Below, in pieces: positions 1 to 5,679 of a stretch of DNA of 5,679 nt. The stretch comes from an uncultured Opitutia bacterium (GTDB lineage: Bacteria > Verrucomicrobiota > Verrucomicrobiia > Opitutales > UBA953). Location: contig CAIXQT010000018.1 of assembly GCA_903921665.1 (NCBI GenBank), positions 1 through 5,679 on the forward strand, given 5' to 3'. Made by a program: the position numbers and the translations under genes. Under the pieces are notes generated by a model. It was not told the DNA's origin. It ran no database searches and was given only the letters and a program-made list of their open reading frames with translations. Within the stretch, counting starts at the first letter, position 1; every line of letters begins with the position of its first letter.

Positions 1-251
1 GCCACGCGGAACTTCACGACCTTCTTAGCCTTGATCTGGATGGTTTCGCCGGTGGCAGGGTTGCGACCGAGGCGAGCCTTGCGGTGGACGAGGACGAGCT
101 TGCCGAGGCCCGGGAGCGTGAAGGAGTTCTTCGCGTTCTTGTAGGCGAGGGCGGCGATGATCTCGAGGATCGCGACGGCCTGCTTCTTGCTGATCTCAGC
201 TTTTTCGGCGATGGCACCGGCGATTTGGGACTTGGTGAGGGCTTTGGACAT
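1..251 (-). CDS. HU-family DNA-binding protein (C-terminus cut by window edge)
   Basis: HU proteins are small dimeric nucleoid proteins that bind and bend DNA with little sequence specificity. Reading the minus strand from the ATG at 251-249 gives 83 codons without a stop, beginning MSKALTKSQIAGAIAEKA. An N-terminal helical part (about residues 1-42) is followed by the family beta region with PGLGKL (residues 47-52) and the DNA-binding arm motif GRNPATGE (about residues 62-69), whose proline is the one that intercalates into DNA in HU and IHF. The frame then runs through a Lys/Val-rich stretch off the window edge. HU proteins are usually 90-100 residues, so roughly 10-20 residues are missing, and this is a window cut, not a broken gene. 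No Shine-Dalgarno sequence precedes the start; the leader reads ACCAACATG. The gene is divergent from the sugar-oxidation group and probably functionally unrelated. HU rather than IHF is favoured, but a lineage-specific HU paralogue is possible. Confidence 0.93.
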   Translation of the reverse strand, partial: MSKALTKSQIAGAIAEKAEISKKQAVAILEIIAALAYKNAKNSFTLPGLGKLVLVHRKARLGRNPATGETIQIKAKKVVKFRV

Positions 252-305
252 GTTGGTTATGGGTTGGTTGTGCAGTGATGCGGGTCTATTAAGTATCGAA
301 GCGGA

Positions 306-320
306 CGCTGAAAACCAGCG
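306..320. repeat. Short inverted repeat upstream of HU
   Basis: The sequence CGCTG-AAAAC-CAGCG is a perfect 5-bp inverted repeat with a 5-base spacer, about 55 bases upstream of the HU start. It is followed by an A-run on the plus strand (a T-run precedes it on the minus strand), so it does not have the stem-then-T-run layout of a terminator in either direction. It could be a protein-binding site or a small 5'-leader hairpin. A stem this short can arise by chance. Confidence 0.25.
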
Positions 321-375
321 AAAAATAAGGGCAGGGTGCAGGTTTCTTCATACCCCCGGCCGGCCCGAAAAATCT

Positions 376-403
376 TTTGCATGTGGTCGGCATCCGTCAT
401 AAG
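376..403 (+). promoter_or_regulatory. Weak candidate promoter for the dehydrogenase gene
   Basis: TTTGCA at 376-381 matches the -35 consensus TTGACA at four of six positions. It is followed after 16 bases by CATAAG at 398-403, which matches TATAAT at four of six. Transcription would start near 409-411, leaving a leader of only about 15 bases. Consensus rules from proteobacteria may not hold in this lineage, so this is only a suggestion. Confidence 0.22.
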
Positions 404-424
404 TCTCTGCTCAGCCCTCCCCCC

Positions 425-1747
425 ATGCGCTACCATCCTCTCTTCGCCCTCCTCTTTTCATTCTCTCTTGGCACGACCGCGGTGCGCGCCGAGGAGGCTG
501 TCGGCTTGGAGCAGGCCTTCCCGGGTCTGAGCTTTAGTCTCCCGGTCGCCGTCTCCCCTCTGCCTGGCAGCAAGGACACCGTCTTCGTGATCGAGAAGGG
601 CGACCCTGCTCCCTCCCCGGACGCCGACAAGAAGAAGAAGGCTTCGGCCTTCTTCGGTGGTAAGGTCCAGATGATCTCCGGCCTCGGCTCCGCTCAGGTC
701 ACCAAGACCCAGGTGTTCCAGCTCAACCCCAAAGATGGTAAATTCGATGCCGCCGGAGAATGCGGTTTCCTGGGTTTCGCGGTTCACCCTAAGGTGGAAG
801 AAACTAAGCAAGTCTTTGTCTATTACAGTCTTAGGATTGATGGAAAGTTGCATCAGCGCGTTTCCCGCTTCAAGCTTTCCAGCCTAAAGCCTTTCGTCGT
901 GGACGCCGACTCCGAGCAGCCGCTGATCACCCAGCTTGACCCCGCAGGTAATCACAACGGCGGCGACATGCATTTCGGCCCGGATGGCTATCTCTATATT
1001 AGCTGCGGCGACGGCGGCGCAGGTGGCGACGCCTTCGACACGGCCGGCTATATCAACAAGGGCTTCCATGCCGCGGTCTTCCGTATCGACGTGGATAAGA
1101 AGCCGGGTAACCCCGCCCCCAACCCCCATCCCTCGGTCGTCACCGACGGCAAGGGCGAGGCCTTCTATGCCGTCCCGGCCGACAACCCCTTCCTCAAGGC
1201 CACCTCCCACCGCGGACGCCCCCTTGAGGCCGGCTCCGTCCGGACCGAGACCTGGGCCACCGGTCTGCGTAACGCTTGGCGCTTCTCCTTCGACCCCAAG
1301 ACGGGGGCCTGCTTCGCCGGCGATGTCGGCCAGAACCTCTATGAGGAGATCGATGTCCTGGTCTCCGGCGGTGACTACGGCTGGCACGATGTCGAAGGCA
1401 ACCACGTCTTCAACCAGAAGGATGCTTCCGGCAAGAAGGCGGCTCCCGGGCGGGCCGCTCCTTCCGCGTTCATCGCCCCGATCCATGAGTACGACCGTAA
1501 GCTCGGCAACTCCGTGACCGGCGGTGTCGTGTATCGCGGCGACCGCGTTCCGGCCATCGCCGACTCCTATGTCTTTGCCGACTTCGCCTCTGGTCGCATC
1601 TTCGCGCTGCGCGAGAACGCCGGCAAGTGGGTATCCCAGCAGGTGGCCAAGGATAACACGATCTCCGGCTTTGGTTACGATCCGAGCAACGGCGACGTGC
1701 TCGTCGCTTCGCTCGCCGGCCAGGTGAAGCGTATCGTCAAGAAGTAA
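425..1747 (+). CDS. Secreted PQQ-dependent sugar dehydrogenase (glucose/sorbosone dehydrogenase family)
   Basis: Members of this family are six-bladed beta-propellers that oxidise sugars using PQQ in the periplasm. The ATG at 425 is preferred because it opens directly into a signal peptide (MRYHPLFALLFSFSLG... ending VRA before EE, about 22 residues), giving 440 residues, a normal family length. An upstream in-frame TTG at 377 would place 16 unlikely residues in front. Family motifs appear in order: GECGFLGFAVHP (111-122); HNGGDMHFGPDG (177-188), whose His177 aligns with the catalytic base of soluble glucose dehydrogenase; GLRN with Arg282-Asn283, the PQQ/substrate pocket pair; GDVGQNLYEE (299-308); SVTGGVVYRG (363-372); and a closing blade GDVLVASLAGQV. 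A Lys-rich segment (KKKK at 69-72) is inserted before the second strand region. No Shine-Dalgarno sequence is visible, and the TIM-barrel gene starts 4 bases after the stop. The family call is firm; the true substrate and cofactor loading are inferred. Confidence 0.92.
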   Translation: MRYHPLFALLFSFSLGTTAVRAEEAVGLEQAFPGLSFSLPVAVSPLPGSKDTVFVIEKGDPAPSPDADKKKKASAFFGGKVQMISGLGSAQVTKTQVFQLNPKDGKFDAAGECGFLGFAVHPKVEETKQVFVYYSLRIDGKLHQRVSRFKLSSLKPFVVDADSEQPLITQLDPAGNHNGGDMHFGPDGYLYISCGDGGAGGDAFDTAGYINKGFHAAVFRIDVDKKPGNPAPNPHPSVVTDGKGEAFYAVPADNPFLKATSHRGRPLEAGSVRTETWATGLRNAWRFSFDPKTGACFAGDVGQNLYEEIDVLVSGGDYGWHDVEGNHVFNQKDASGKKAAPGRAAPSAFIAPIHEYDRKLGNSVTGGVVYRGDRVPAIADSYVFADFASGRIFALRENAGKWVSQQVAKDNTISGFGYDPSNGDVLVASLAGQVKRIVKK

Positions 1748-1751
1748 GCCG

Positions 1752-2654
1752 ATGCTCTCCCGCCGCTCGTTGCTGGCTCTCTCCGGTTCGCTGGCCGCGG
1801 GGGCGATGCTGCGGCCTTTGCTCGCCGCCTCACCCGCGGCGAAAGCCCCTGAATTCAGCCTCTTCACGAAGCACCTCGTCGGCCTGCCTTACGACCAGCT
1901 CGCCGAGACGGTCGCGGCGCTGGGCTTCAAGGGCGTCGAAGCGCCGGTGCGCAAGGGCGGACATGTCGAGCCGGAACGCGTCGAAGAAGACCTGCCGAAA
2001 CTCGTCGAAGCGTTCAAGAAGTGCGGCGTGAAGATCACGCTGATGACGACCGACATCAACGCGGTCAACGCGGCCGACCGGACGGAGAAGGTCCTGCGCA
2101 CCGCGGGCGCTCTCGGCATTCCGAGCTATCGCATGAAGTGGTATGGCTATGTGGCCGGCAAGTCGCATTGGGATCAGCTCGACGCGATCAAGCCGCAGTT
2201 GCGCGACTTGGTCGCGTTCAGCCGTGAGGTCCGCGTCCAGCCCGGCTATCAGAACCACTCCGGCGCGAAGTTCGTCGGCGCCGGCATCTGGGATATGGCG
2301 ATGCTGATGAAGGACTACCGGGCCGAAGAACTGTCCTGGAACTTCGACTTCTTCCATGCGACGGTCGAGGGCGGCCTATCTTGGCCGAACCATCTGGCCC
2401 TTGCCCGGGACCATATCTCAATGGTCTACTTCAAGAACTTCGCTTGGCAGGGGAGGGTGGCCGCAGGTTGCCCCCTCTCCGAGGGCAGGGTCGGCAAGGA
2501 CTCTGTGGCCCTTCTCCGTAAGTCCGGCTACGCCGGCCCGGTCTGCCTCCATGTCGAATACCTTAAGGGTAAGGTCACGGATCAGGGCGCCCTGAAGGTC
2601 GCCATGGACGCCACCCGCCAGGACTTCTCCACCCTTAAGGAGTGGTGGTCTTAA
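1752..2654 (+). CDS. Tat-exported TIM-barrel sugar isomerase/epimerase-like protein
   Basis: This 300-residue protein belongs to the xylose isomerase-like TIM-barrel superfamily (sugar phosphate isomerase/epimerase type). It opens with SRRSLLALSG (residues 3-12), a twin-arginine motif followed by a hydrophobic stretch and an Ala-rich cleavage region near residues 25-33, so it is probably folded, and perhaps metal-loaded, before export. Family landmarks are GFKGVEAPV with Glu63, YQNHSG (166-171), NFDFFHATVEGG with Asp199 and His202, YFKNF (226-230), and LHVEY with Glu269. Asp199 and Glu269 fit the usual metal ligands. The positions normally held by Glu or His (Gln167) and His (Tyr226) differ, so activity may be altered. 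The start lies 4 bases after the upstream stop with no Shine-Dalgarno sequence, which suggests translational coupling in one operon with the dehydrogenase. The fold is well supported; the reaction and substrate are unknown, and a lyase or dehydratase role is also possible. Confidence 0.85.
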   Translation: MLSRRSLLALSGSLAAGAMLRPLLAASPAAKAPEFSLFTKHLVGLPYDQLAETVAALGFKGVEAPVRKGGHVEPERVEEDLPKLVEAFKKCGVKITLMTTDINAVNAADRTEKVLRTAGALGIPSYRMKWYGYVAGKSHWDQLDAIKPQLRDLVAFSREVRVQPGYQNHSGAKFVGAGIWDMAMLMKDYRAEELSWNFDFFHATVEGGLSWPNHLALARDHISMVYFKNFAWQGRVAAGCPLSEGRVGKDSVALLRKSGYAGPVCLHVEYLKGKVTDQGALKVAMDATRQDFSTLKEWWS

Positions 2655-2679
2655 GCCCGGAGGGCAGGGGTAGGCTTAA
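2651..2679. repeat. Inverted repeat overlapping the stop codon of the isomerase-like gene
   Basis: TTAAGCC at 2651-2657 is the exact reverse complement of GGCTTAA at 2673-2679, with a 15-base spacer. The left arm includes the TAA stop codon. No T-run follows, so this is not a convincing intrinsic terminator. It may be a weak stem-loop that tunes readthrough or mRNA stability between the two genes, or chance. The rest of the 80-base gap (to 2734) holds no clear promoter or ribosome binding site. Confidence 0.25.
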
Positions 2680-2734
2680 ATAAAGATAGGCTGGAACTTG
2701 CGGTCTTCCGGGGTGTAGAAACAGTCTCCCCGTC

Positions 2735-5464
2735 ATGCCCCGCACCGCCTTCATCCTTCTTGCTGCGGCCTCCCTGGTCGCCTCGTCCCAGTCCGCGCTG
2801 GCCGCCGACAAGGCGCCGCCGGCTCCTTACGTCCCCTCCGAGGGCGGCTCGCTCCCGGCCGGCGTCTTCCAGCTGCCTGAAGGTCTCGAGGTCACTCTCT
2901 GGGCTCGCTCGCCGATGCTCGCCAATCCGACGAACATCGACTTCGACGCCCAAGGCCGTCTCTGGGTCAATGAAGGCGTCAACTATCGCGTCTACAACAA
3001 GGGCGGCAAGCGTCGCCCCGAAGGCGACCGCGTGATCGTCCTCAGCGACACCAAGGGCCAGGGCTTCGCTGATTCCGTCCAGACTTTCGTCCAAGACCCT
3101 GAGTGGACCTCGCCGCTCGGCATCGCCGTCATCGACAACGTCGTCTATGTCTCGCACGCTCCGACCATCACGAAGTTCACCGACGTGAATCGCGACGGCA
3201 AGTTCGACCCCGCGGTCGACAAGAAGGAAACCTTCCTCACCGGTTTCGGCGGCCAGGACCACGACCACTCGCTCCATGCCGTGGTCGCGGGTCCGGACGG
3301 CAAGCTCTACATCAACGCCGGCAACTGCGGCGCCGAAGTCTCCGACAAGTCCGGCAAGACCTTCCGCATCTCCAGCGGCTACGTCGACCAGCGCGGCGGC
3401 AAGTGGCCCTACGACCCCAAGGCTGTCGCCGGCGCCAAGAGCGACGACGGCTTCATCTGGTCATCTGGTTTCTCCGGCCGCATCAACACCGATGGCACCG
3501 GTCTCGAGATTCTCGGCAACGGCTACCGTAACAGCTACGAGAGCTTCCCGTCCTCGCTCGGCGATCTCTTCCAGGGCGACAATGACGACTCGCAGAGCTG
3601 CCGTACTTCTTTCGTGCTCGAGTACGGTTCCGCCGGTTACACCACGCCTTCCGGCGCAGGCTATAACTCCGTCAAGCGCCCCGGACAGTCGATGCCGCGC
3701 GCCCACTGGCGCCAGGACGATCCTGATACGATGGACGTCGGTGACGTCTACGGCGGCGGTTCTCCGACCGGCATCACGGTCTATGAGAACGGCGCCCTCG
3801 GCTCGGCTTGGAACGGCACGCTCCTGAACTGCGAACCTTCCCGCAACACGATCCTCGCTTACAAGCTCGTCGCCCAGAAGGGCTCTTTCGCCCTCAGCGA
3901 GGCGACCCGCAAGGACTTCATCACTTCGAATCCGACCCGCGAATTCGAAGGCACGGACTTCCATAAGCTCAAGGCGGATTCCGCCAACAAGCCGAACACG
4001 CGCATCCTGTTCCGTCCGTCCGACGTCGCCGTCGGTCCGGATGGCGCGATCTACGTCGCTGATTGGTACGACTCTCGCGTCGGCGGCCACCAGACGCTCG
4101 ACGACACCTGCACCGGCGCGATCTACCGTATCGCTCCCAAGGGCTTCAAGTCCGTCATCCCTAAGTTCGACGTCTCGTCGCCTGCCGGCGCCGCCGCCGT
4201 GCTCCGCAATCCCGCCGTCAATGTCCGCCACCTCGGCTTCAACGCGCTCAAGGGCTTCGGCGCCAAGGCCCTCCCGGCCGTCTCGGAAATCCTGCGCGAC
4301 GATAATCCCTACGTCGCCGCCCGCGGCGTCTGGCTCCTGCCTCATCTCGGCGAAGAAGGCGTCGCCCGCGTGAAAGCCTTGCTCAAGGATGCGAATCCTT
4401 CGCTGCGTCGTCTTGCCTTCCAGTCGCTGCGCCGTGCCGGCCATGACACCATCGGCATCGCCGCCGACCTCGCGAAGGACGCCGATGTGGCCGTCCGCCG
4501 CGACGTCGCCACTTCGCTGCACACCGTCTCGGCCGACAAGGCCGTCCCGATCCTGATCGAACTCGCTCGTCGCCTGGACGTCTCCGACAAGAACTCGATC
4601 GCCGCTTTCGGCATCGGTTCCGCCAACAAGCAGGACGCCGTCTGGTCCACCGTGAAGGCCGAACTCGCCAAGGATGGCGCCGAGGCCTGGTCGCCCGAAG
4701 TCGAGCGCATCGCCTGGTTGCTCCACCCCGCCAACGCGGTCCAGGAGTTCGTCGCGCGCGCCTCTTCGGCCAAGGTCTCGCAGGCTTCCCGCTCGCTCGC
4801 GGTCGAAGCCCTCTCCTTCGTGGACAGCAAGGAAGCCGCTCTCGCGATGATCAAGTTGTGCGCCGCCGGTTCGCCGTCCGCCTCCGAAGCCAAGGGCTGG
4901 GCCCTCATGCGCATGACCGGCCTGTGGTCCGCCTATGATATTCGCACCGAGCTGAAGAACGCCGGCGTCTATGACGCCAAGAAGGTCGTCGTGAACGCGA
5001 TCCAGGTCCCGGAGGCGCCTGCGGGCACCTATTCCGAGCAGGACGTCCTCGCCAAGACCGGCGACGCCGCCAAGGGCGCCGGCCTCGCTCAGCGCTGCAT
5101 CATGTGCCACCAGCTTAACGGCAATGGTCCGGCCTACGGTCCTGAACTCAAAGGTTGGGCGACGCGCCAGAGCCGCGAGGCCCTCGTCCGTGCCATCGTG
5201 AACCCCTCGGCCGACATCGCCCTCGGCTACGAAGGCGTCACCCTCAAGCTCAAGGCTGGCGCCGGCGTCATCGACGGCCGTCTCCAGTCTAACAACGACC
5301 CGGTCGTGATCACCTCCACCGGCGGCATCACCCAGCTCGTCCCCAAGGATCGCGTCTCCGGTCAGTCCAAGATGACCCGCTCCCTCATGATGTCGGGCGA
5401 GCAGCTGGGTCTGAGCGCCCAGGATGTCGCTGACGTGGCCGCCTTCTTGGCCACCTACAAGTAA
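2735..5464 (+). CDS. Secreted PVC-type dehydrogenase-like propeller with HEAT repeats and C-terminal c-type heme domain
   Basis: The 909-residue product starts with a signal peptide (MPRTAFILLAAASLVASS... to ALA before AD, about 23 residues). Residues about 40-470 resemble the PVC 'putative membrane-bound dehydrogenase' propeller (TIGR02604 type): HDHSLH (176-181) before GPDG (186-189), QGDNDD, GGSPTGITVYE, and GPDGAIYVADWYD ending at Asp446. A calcium-loop-like DVNRDGKFD lies at 150-158. Residues about 480-760 are helical HEAT-like repeats, usually a protein-contact surface. The C-terminal domain (about 770-909) matches the Planctomycete/Verrucomicrobium heme-binding type (TIGR02603): CIMCH with Cys788, Cys791 and His792, and SLMM with Met885 or Met886 as probable distal ligand. 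It likely oxidises an organic substrate and passes electrons through the heme, or relays them from the upstream dehydrogenase. The 80-base upstream gap lacks a terminator, so co-transcription is plausible, and a terminator follows 26 bases after the stop. Domain calls are strong; substrate and cofactor are unknown. Confidence 0.9.
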   Translation: MPRTAFILLAAASLVASSQSALAADKAPPAPYVPSEGGSLPAGVFQLPEGLEVTLWARSPMLANPTNIDFDAQGRLWVNEGVNYRVYNKGGKRRPEGDRVIVLSDTKGQGFADSVQTFVQDPEWTSPLGIAVIDNVVYVSHAPTITKFTDVNRDGKFDPAVDKKETFLTGFGGQDHDHSLHAVVAGPDGKLYINAGNCGAEVSDKSGKTFRISSGYVDQRGGKWPYDPKAVAGAKSDDGFIWSSGFSGRINTDGTGLEILGNGYRNSYESFPSSLGDLFQGDNDDSQSCRTSFVLEYGSAGYTTPSGAGYNSVKRPGQSMPRAHWRQDDPDTMDVGDVYGGGSPTGITVYENGALGSAWNGTLLNCEPSRNTILAYKLVAQKGSFALSEATRKDFITSNPTREFEGTDFHKLKADSANKPNTRILFRPSDVAVGPDGAIYVADWYDSRVGGHQTLDDTCTGAIYRIAPKGFKSVIPKFDVSSPAGAAAVLRNPAVNVRHLGFNALKGFGAKALPAVSEILRDDNPYVAARGVWLLPHLGEEGVARVKALLKDANPSLRRLAFQSLRRAGHDTIGIAADLAKDADVAVRRDVATSLHTVSADKAVPILIELARRLDVSDKNSIAAFGIGSANKQDAVWSTVKAELAKDGAEAWSPEVERIAWLLHPANAVQEFVARASSAKVSQASRSLAVEALSFVDSKEAALAMIKLCAAGSPSASEAKGWALMRMTGLWSAYDIRTELKNAGVYDAKKVVVNAIQVPEAPAGTYSEQDVLAKTGDAAKGAGLAQRCIMCHQLNGNGPAYGPELKGWATRQSREALVRAIVNPSADIALGYEGVTLKLKAGAGVIDGRLQSNNDPVVITSTGGITQLVPKDRVSGQSKMTRSLMMSGEQLGLSAQDVADVAAFLATYK

Positions 5465-5490
5465 GCATACAGCCAAAAAGCGGGTTTCGA

Positions 5491-5525
5491 GGGGGTTTTC
5501 CGCGAGGAAGACCCCCTTTTAATTT
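5491..5525 (+). terminator. Intrinsic terminator with GCGA tetraloop
   Basis: GGGGGTTTTCC (5491-5501) pairs with GGAAGACCCCC (5506-5516) over 11 base pairs, with a single T-G wobble (5497 with 5510). The loop is GCGA (5502-5505), a stable GNRA tetraloop. A T-run follows (5517-5520, then AATTT), the classic rho-independent layout on the plus strand. It begins 26 bases after the stop of the heme-domain gene and should end the three-gene transcript. The minus strand has no T-run directly after the stem, so it is one-directional. Confidence 0.92.
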
Positions 5526-5639
5526 ACCGCTTGCTTCCGGGGCTGGGTTTATCAGGTTCGACCCTCCTTTCCCTAGGCAAGGCACGGCCGCACAACGCGG
5601 GTCCGCGACTTACTAGGCACCAAAAGACCTTATACCAAC
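5526..5639 (+). promoter_or_regulatory. Intergenic leader region of the downstream gene
   Basis: This noncoding stretch of about 114 bases must contain the promoter and leader of the gene starting at 5640, but I cannot fix a promoter. TATACC at 5631-5636 is -10-like but too close to the start codon unless translation is nearly leaderless. Visible structure includes the near-palindrome CGCGG-GT-CCGCG (5596-5607) and two copies of CTAGGCA (5573-5579 and 5613-5619) exactly 40 bases apart. These could be operator or leader-structure elements. No tRNA is supported. Confidence 0.35.
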
Positions 5640-5679
5640 ATGAAGCAGCTCACCCTTAAAGTCACCAGCCGCGCGCTCC
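5640..5679 (+). CDS. Start of a new gene, possibly ribosomal protein bL25 (C-terminus beyond window)
   Basis: An ATG at 5640 opens a frame reading MKQLTLKVTSRAL to the window edge, 13 codons. The alternating hydrophobic and polar residues followed by a Ser-Arg pair resemble the first strand of ribosomal protein bL25 (Ctc family), which binds 5S rRNA. Such a short stretch cannot prove it. The start is supported by its position after a strong terminator and by the leader ACCAACATG, the same nine bases found at the HU start. No Shine-Dalgarno sequence is present. If it is bL25, a peptidyl-tRNA hydrolase gene is a common next neighbour in bacteria. Confidence 0.4.
   Translation, partial: MKQLTLKVTSRAL

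Larger units (their letters stand above)
252..424. promoter_or_regulatory. Divergent intergenic region between HU and the dehydrogenase gene
   Basis: This 173-base stretch separates two divergently transcribed genes, so promoters for both should lie here. It is more AT-rich than the flanking genes around 285-345. On the minus strand a -10-like TACTTA (295-290) lies about 40 bases upstream of the HU start, but no good -35 box sits at the right distance. A perfect 5-bp inverted repeat lies at 306-320, and the 8-base palindrome GGCCGGCC lies at 358-365. The plus-strand frame could be extended upstream to a TTG at 377, but the added residues would precede a normal signal peptide, so I treat them as noncoding. 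I see no RNA gene here. Confidence 0.5.

Noticed and set aside
377..424. Upstream TTG start extending the PQQ dehydrogenase by 16 residues
   Set aside because: The extension would put charged residues before a normal signal peptide and overlap the likely promoter. The ATG at 425 gives a standard signal sequence.
884..1867. 327-codon minus-strand open frame across the first two plus-strand genes
   Set aside because: It spans two well-supported genes on the other strand, and its composition is that of a complementary-frame artefact with no known motif.
3453..3468. Tandem duplication TCATCTGG-TCATCTGG in the third gene
   Set aside because: It is only two 8-base copies inside a coding stretch with no frame disruption. 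Chance or local codon choice explains it.
3461..5476. 671-codon open frame on the minus strand opposite the heme-domain gene
   Set aside because: It is a shadow of a GC-rich gene with strong third-position bias. The translation is low-complexity Asp/Gly/Arg-rich with no recognisable domain, while the plus-strand frame has full-length family motifs.
5539..5562. tmRNA-like 5' end or tRNA T-arm on the plus strand (GGGGCTG... GGTTCGAC)
   Set aside because: Spacing between GGGG and TTCGAC is longer than in tmRNA, the following bases do not match, and a start codon follows within 80 bases. The bases around TTCGAC form no 5-bp T-stem and no CCA end follows.
5524..5575. SRP-RNA-like core on the minus strand (CGAACC... 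CCGGAAGC ... GGTAA)
   Set aside because: It resembles the apical part of bacterial SRP RNA, but the arms around the GGAA loop are asymmetric, the conserved GTCAGG and AGCAG bases are missing, and the expected 3' strand does not pair back. Probably coincidence; a covariance-model search (Rfam RF00169) would settle it.

Overview
The window looks like a chromosomal segment from a GC-rich member of the PVC superphylum, most likely Verrucomicrobiota and perhaps Opitutales-like. Three things point there. The HU protein has a Lys/Ala-rich style that I associate with verrucomicrobia. The large third gene has a domain order (dehydrogenase-like propeller, HEAT, CxxCH heme domain) that is expanded in Planctomycetota and Verrucomicrobiota. 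No start codon has a clear Shine-Dalgarno sequence. The assignment comes from family recall, not a database search.

Layout: bases 1-251 hold the first 83 codons of an HU-type nucleoid protein on the minus strand; its C-terminus is cut by the window edge. Bases 252-424 are a divergent intergenic region with a small perfect inverted repeat and weak promoter-like elements. Three genes follow on the plus strand. The first (425-1747) is a secreted glucose/sorbosone dehydrogenase-type PQQ beta-propeller. The second (1752-2654), only 4 bases downstream, is a Tat-exported TIM-barrel sugar isomerase/epimerase-like protein. The third (2735-5464), after an 80-base gap, is a 909-residue secreted protein with an N-terminal propeller of the PVC 'membrane-bound dehydrogenase' type, a HEAT-repeat middle and a C-terminal c-type heme domain. 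A strong intrinsic terminator with a GCGA tetraloop (5491-5520) closes the group. Bases 5521-5639 are noncoding, and a new plus-strand gene begins at 5640 (13 codons visible, possibly ribosomal protein bL25).

All three central proteins carry export signals. Together they suggest a cell-envelope unit for sugars: the PQQ propeller would oxidise a sugar, the TIM barrel would isomerise or epimerise a sugar or sugar acid, and the propeller-HEAT-cytochrome protein would do a second oxidation or pass electrons to the respiratory chain. This joint role is inferred from gene order and families; the substrate cannot be read from the sequence. The flanking HU and putative bL25 genes are housekeeping genes, so the three-gene group sits in ordinary chromosome, and I see no mobile element, CRISPR array, tRNA or rRNA.
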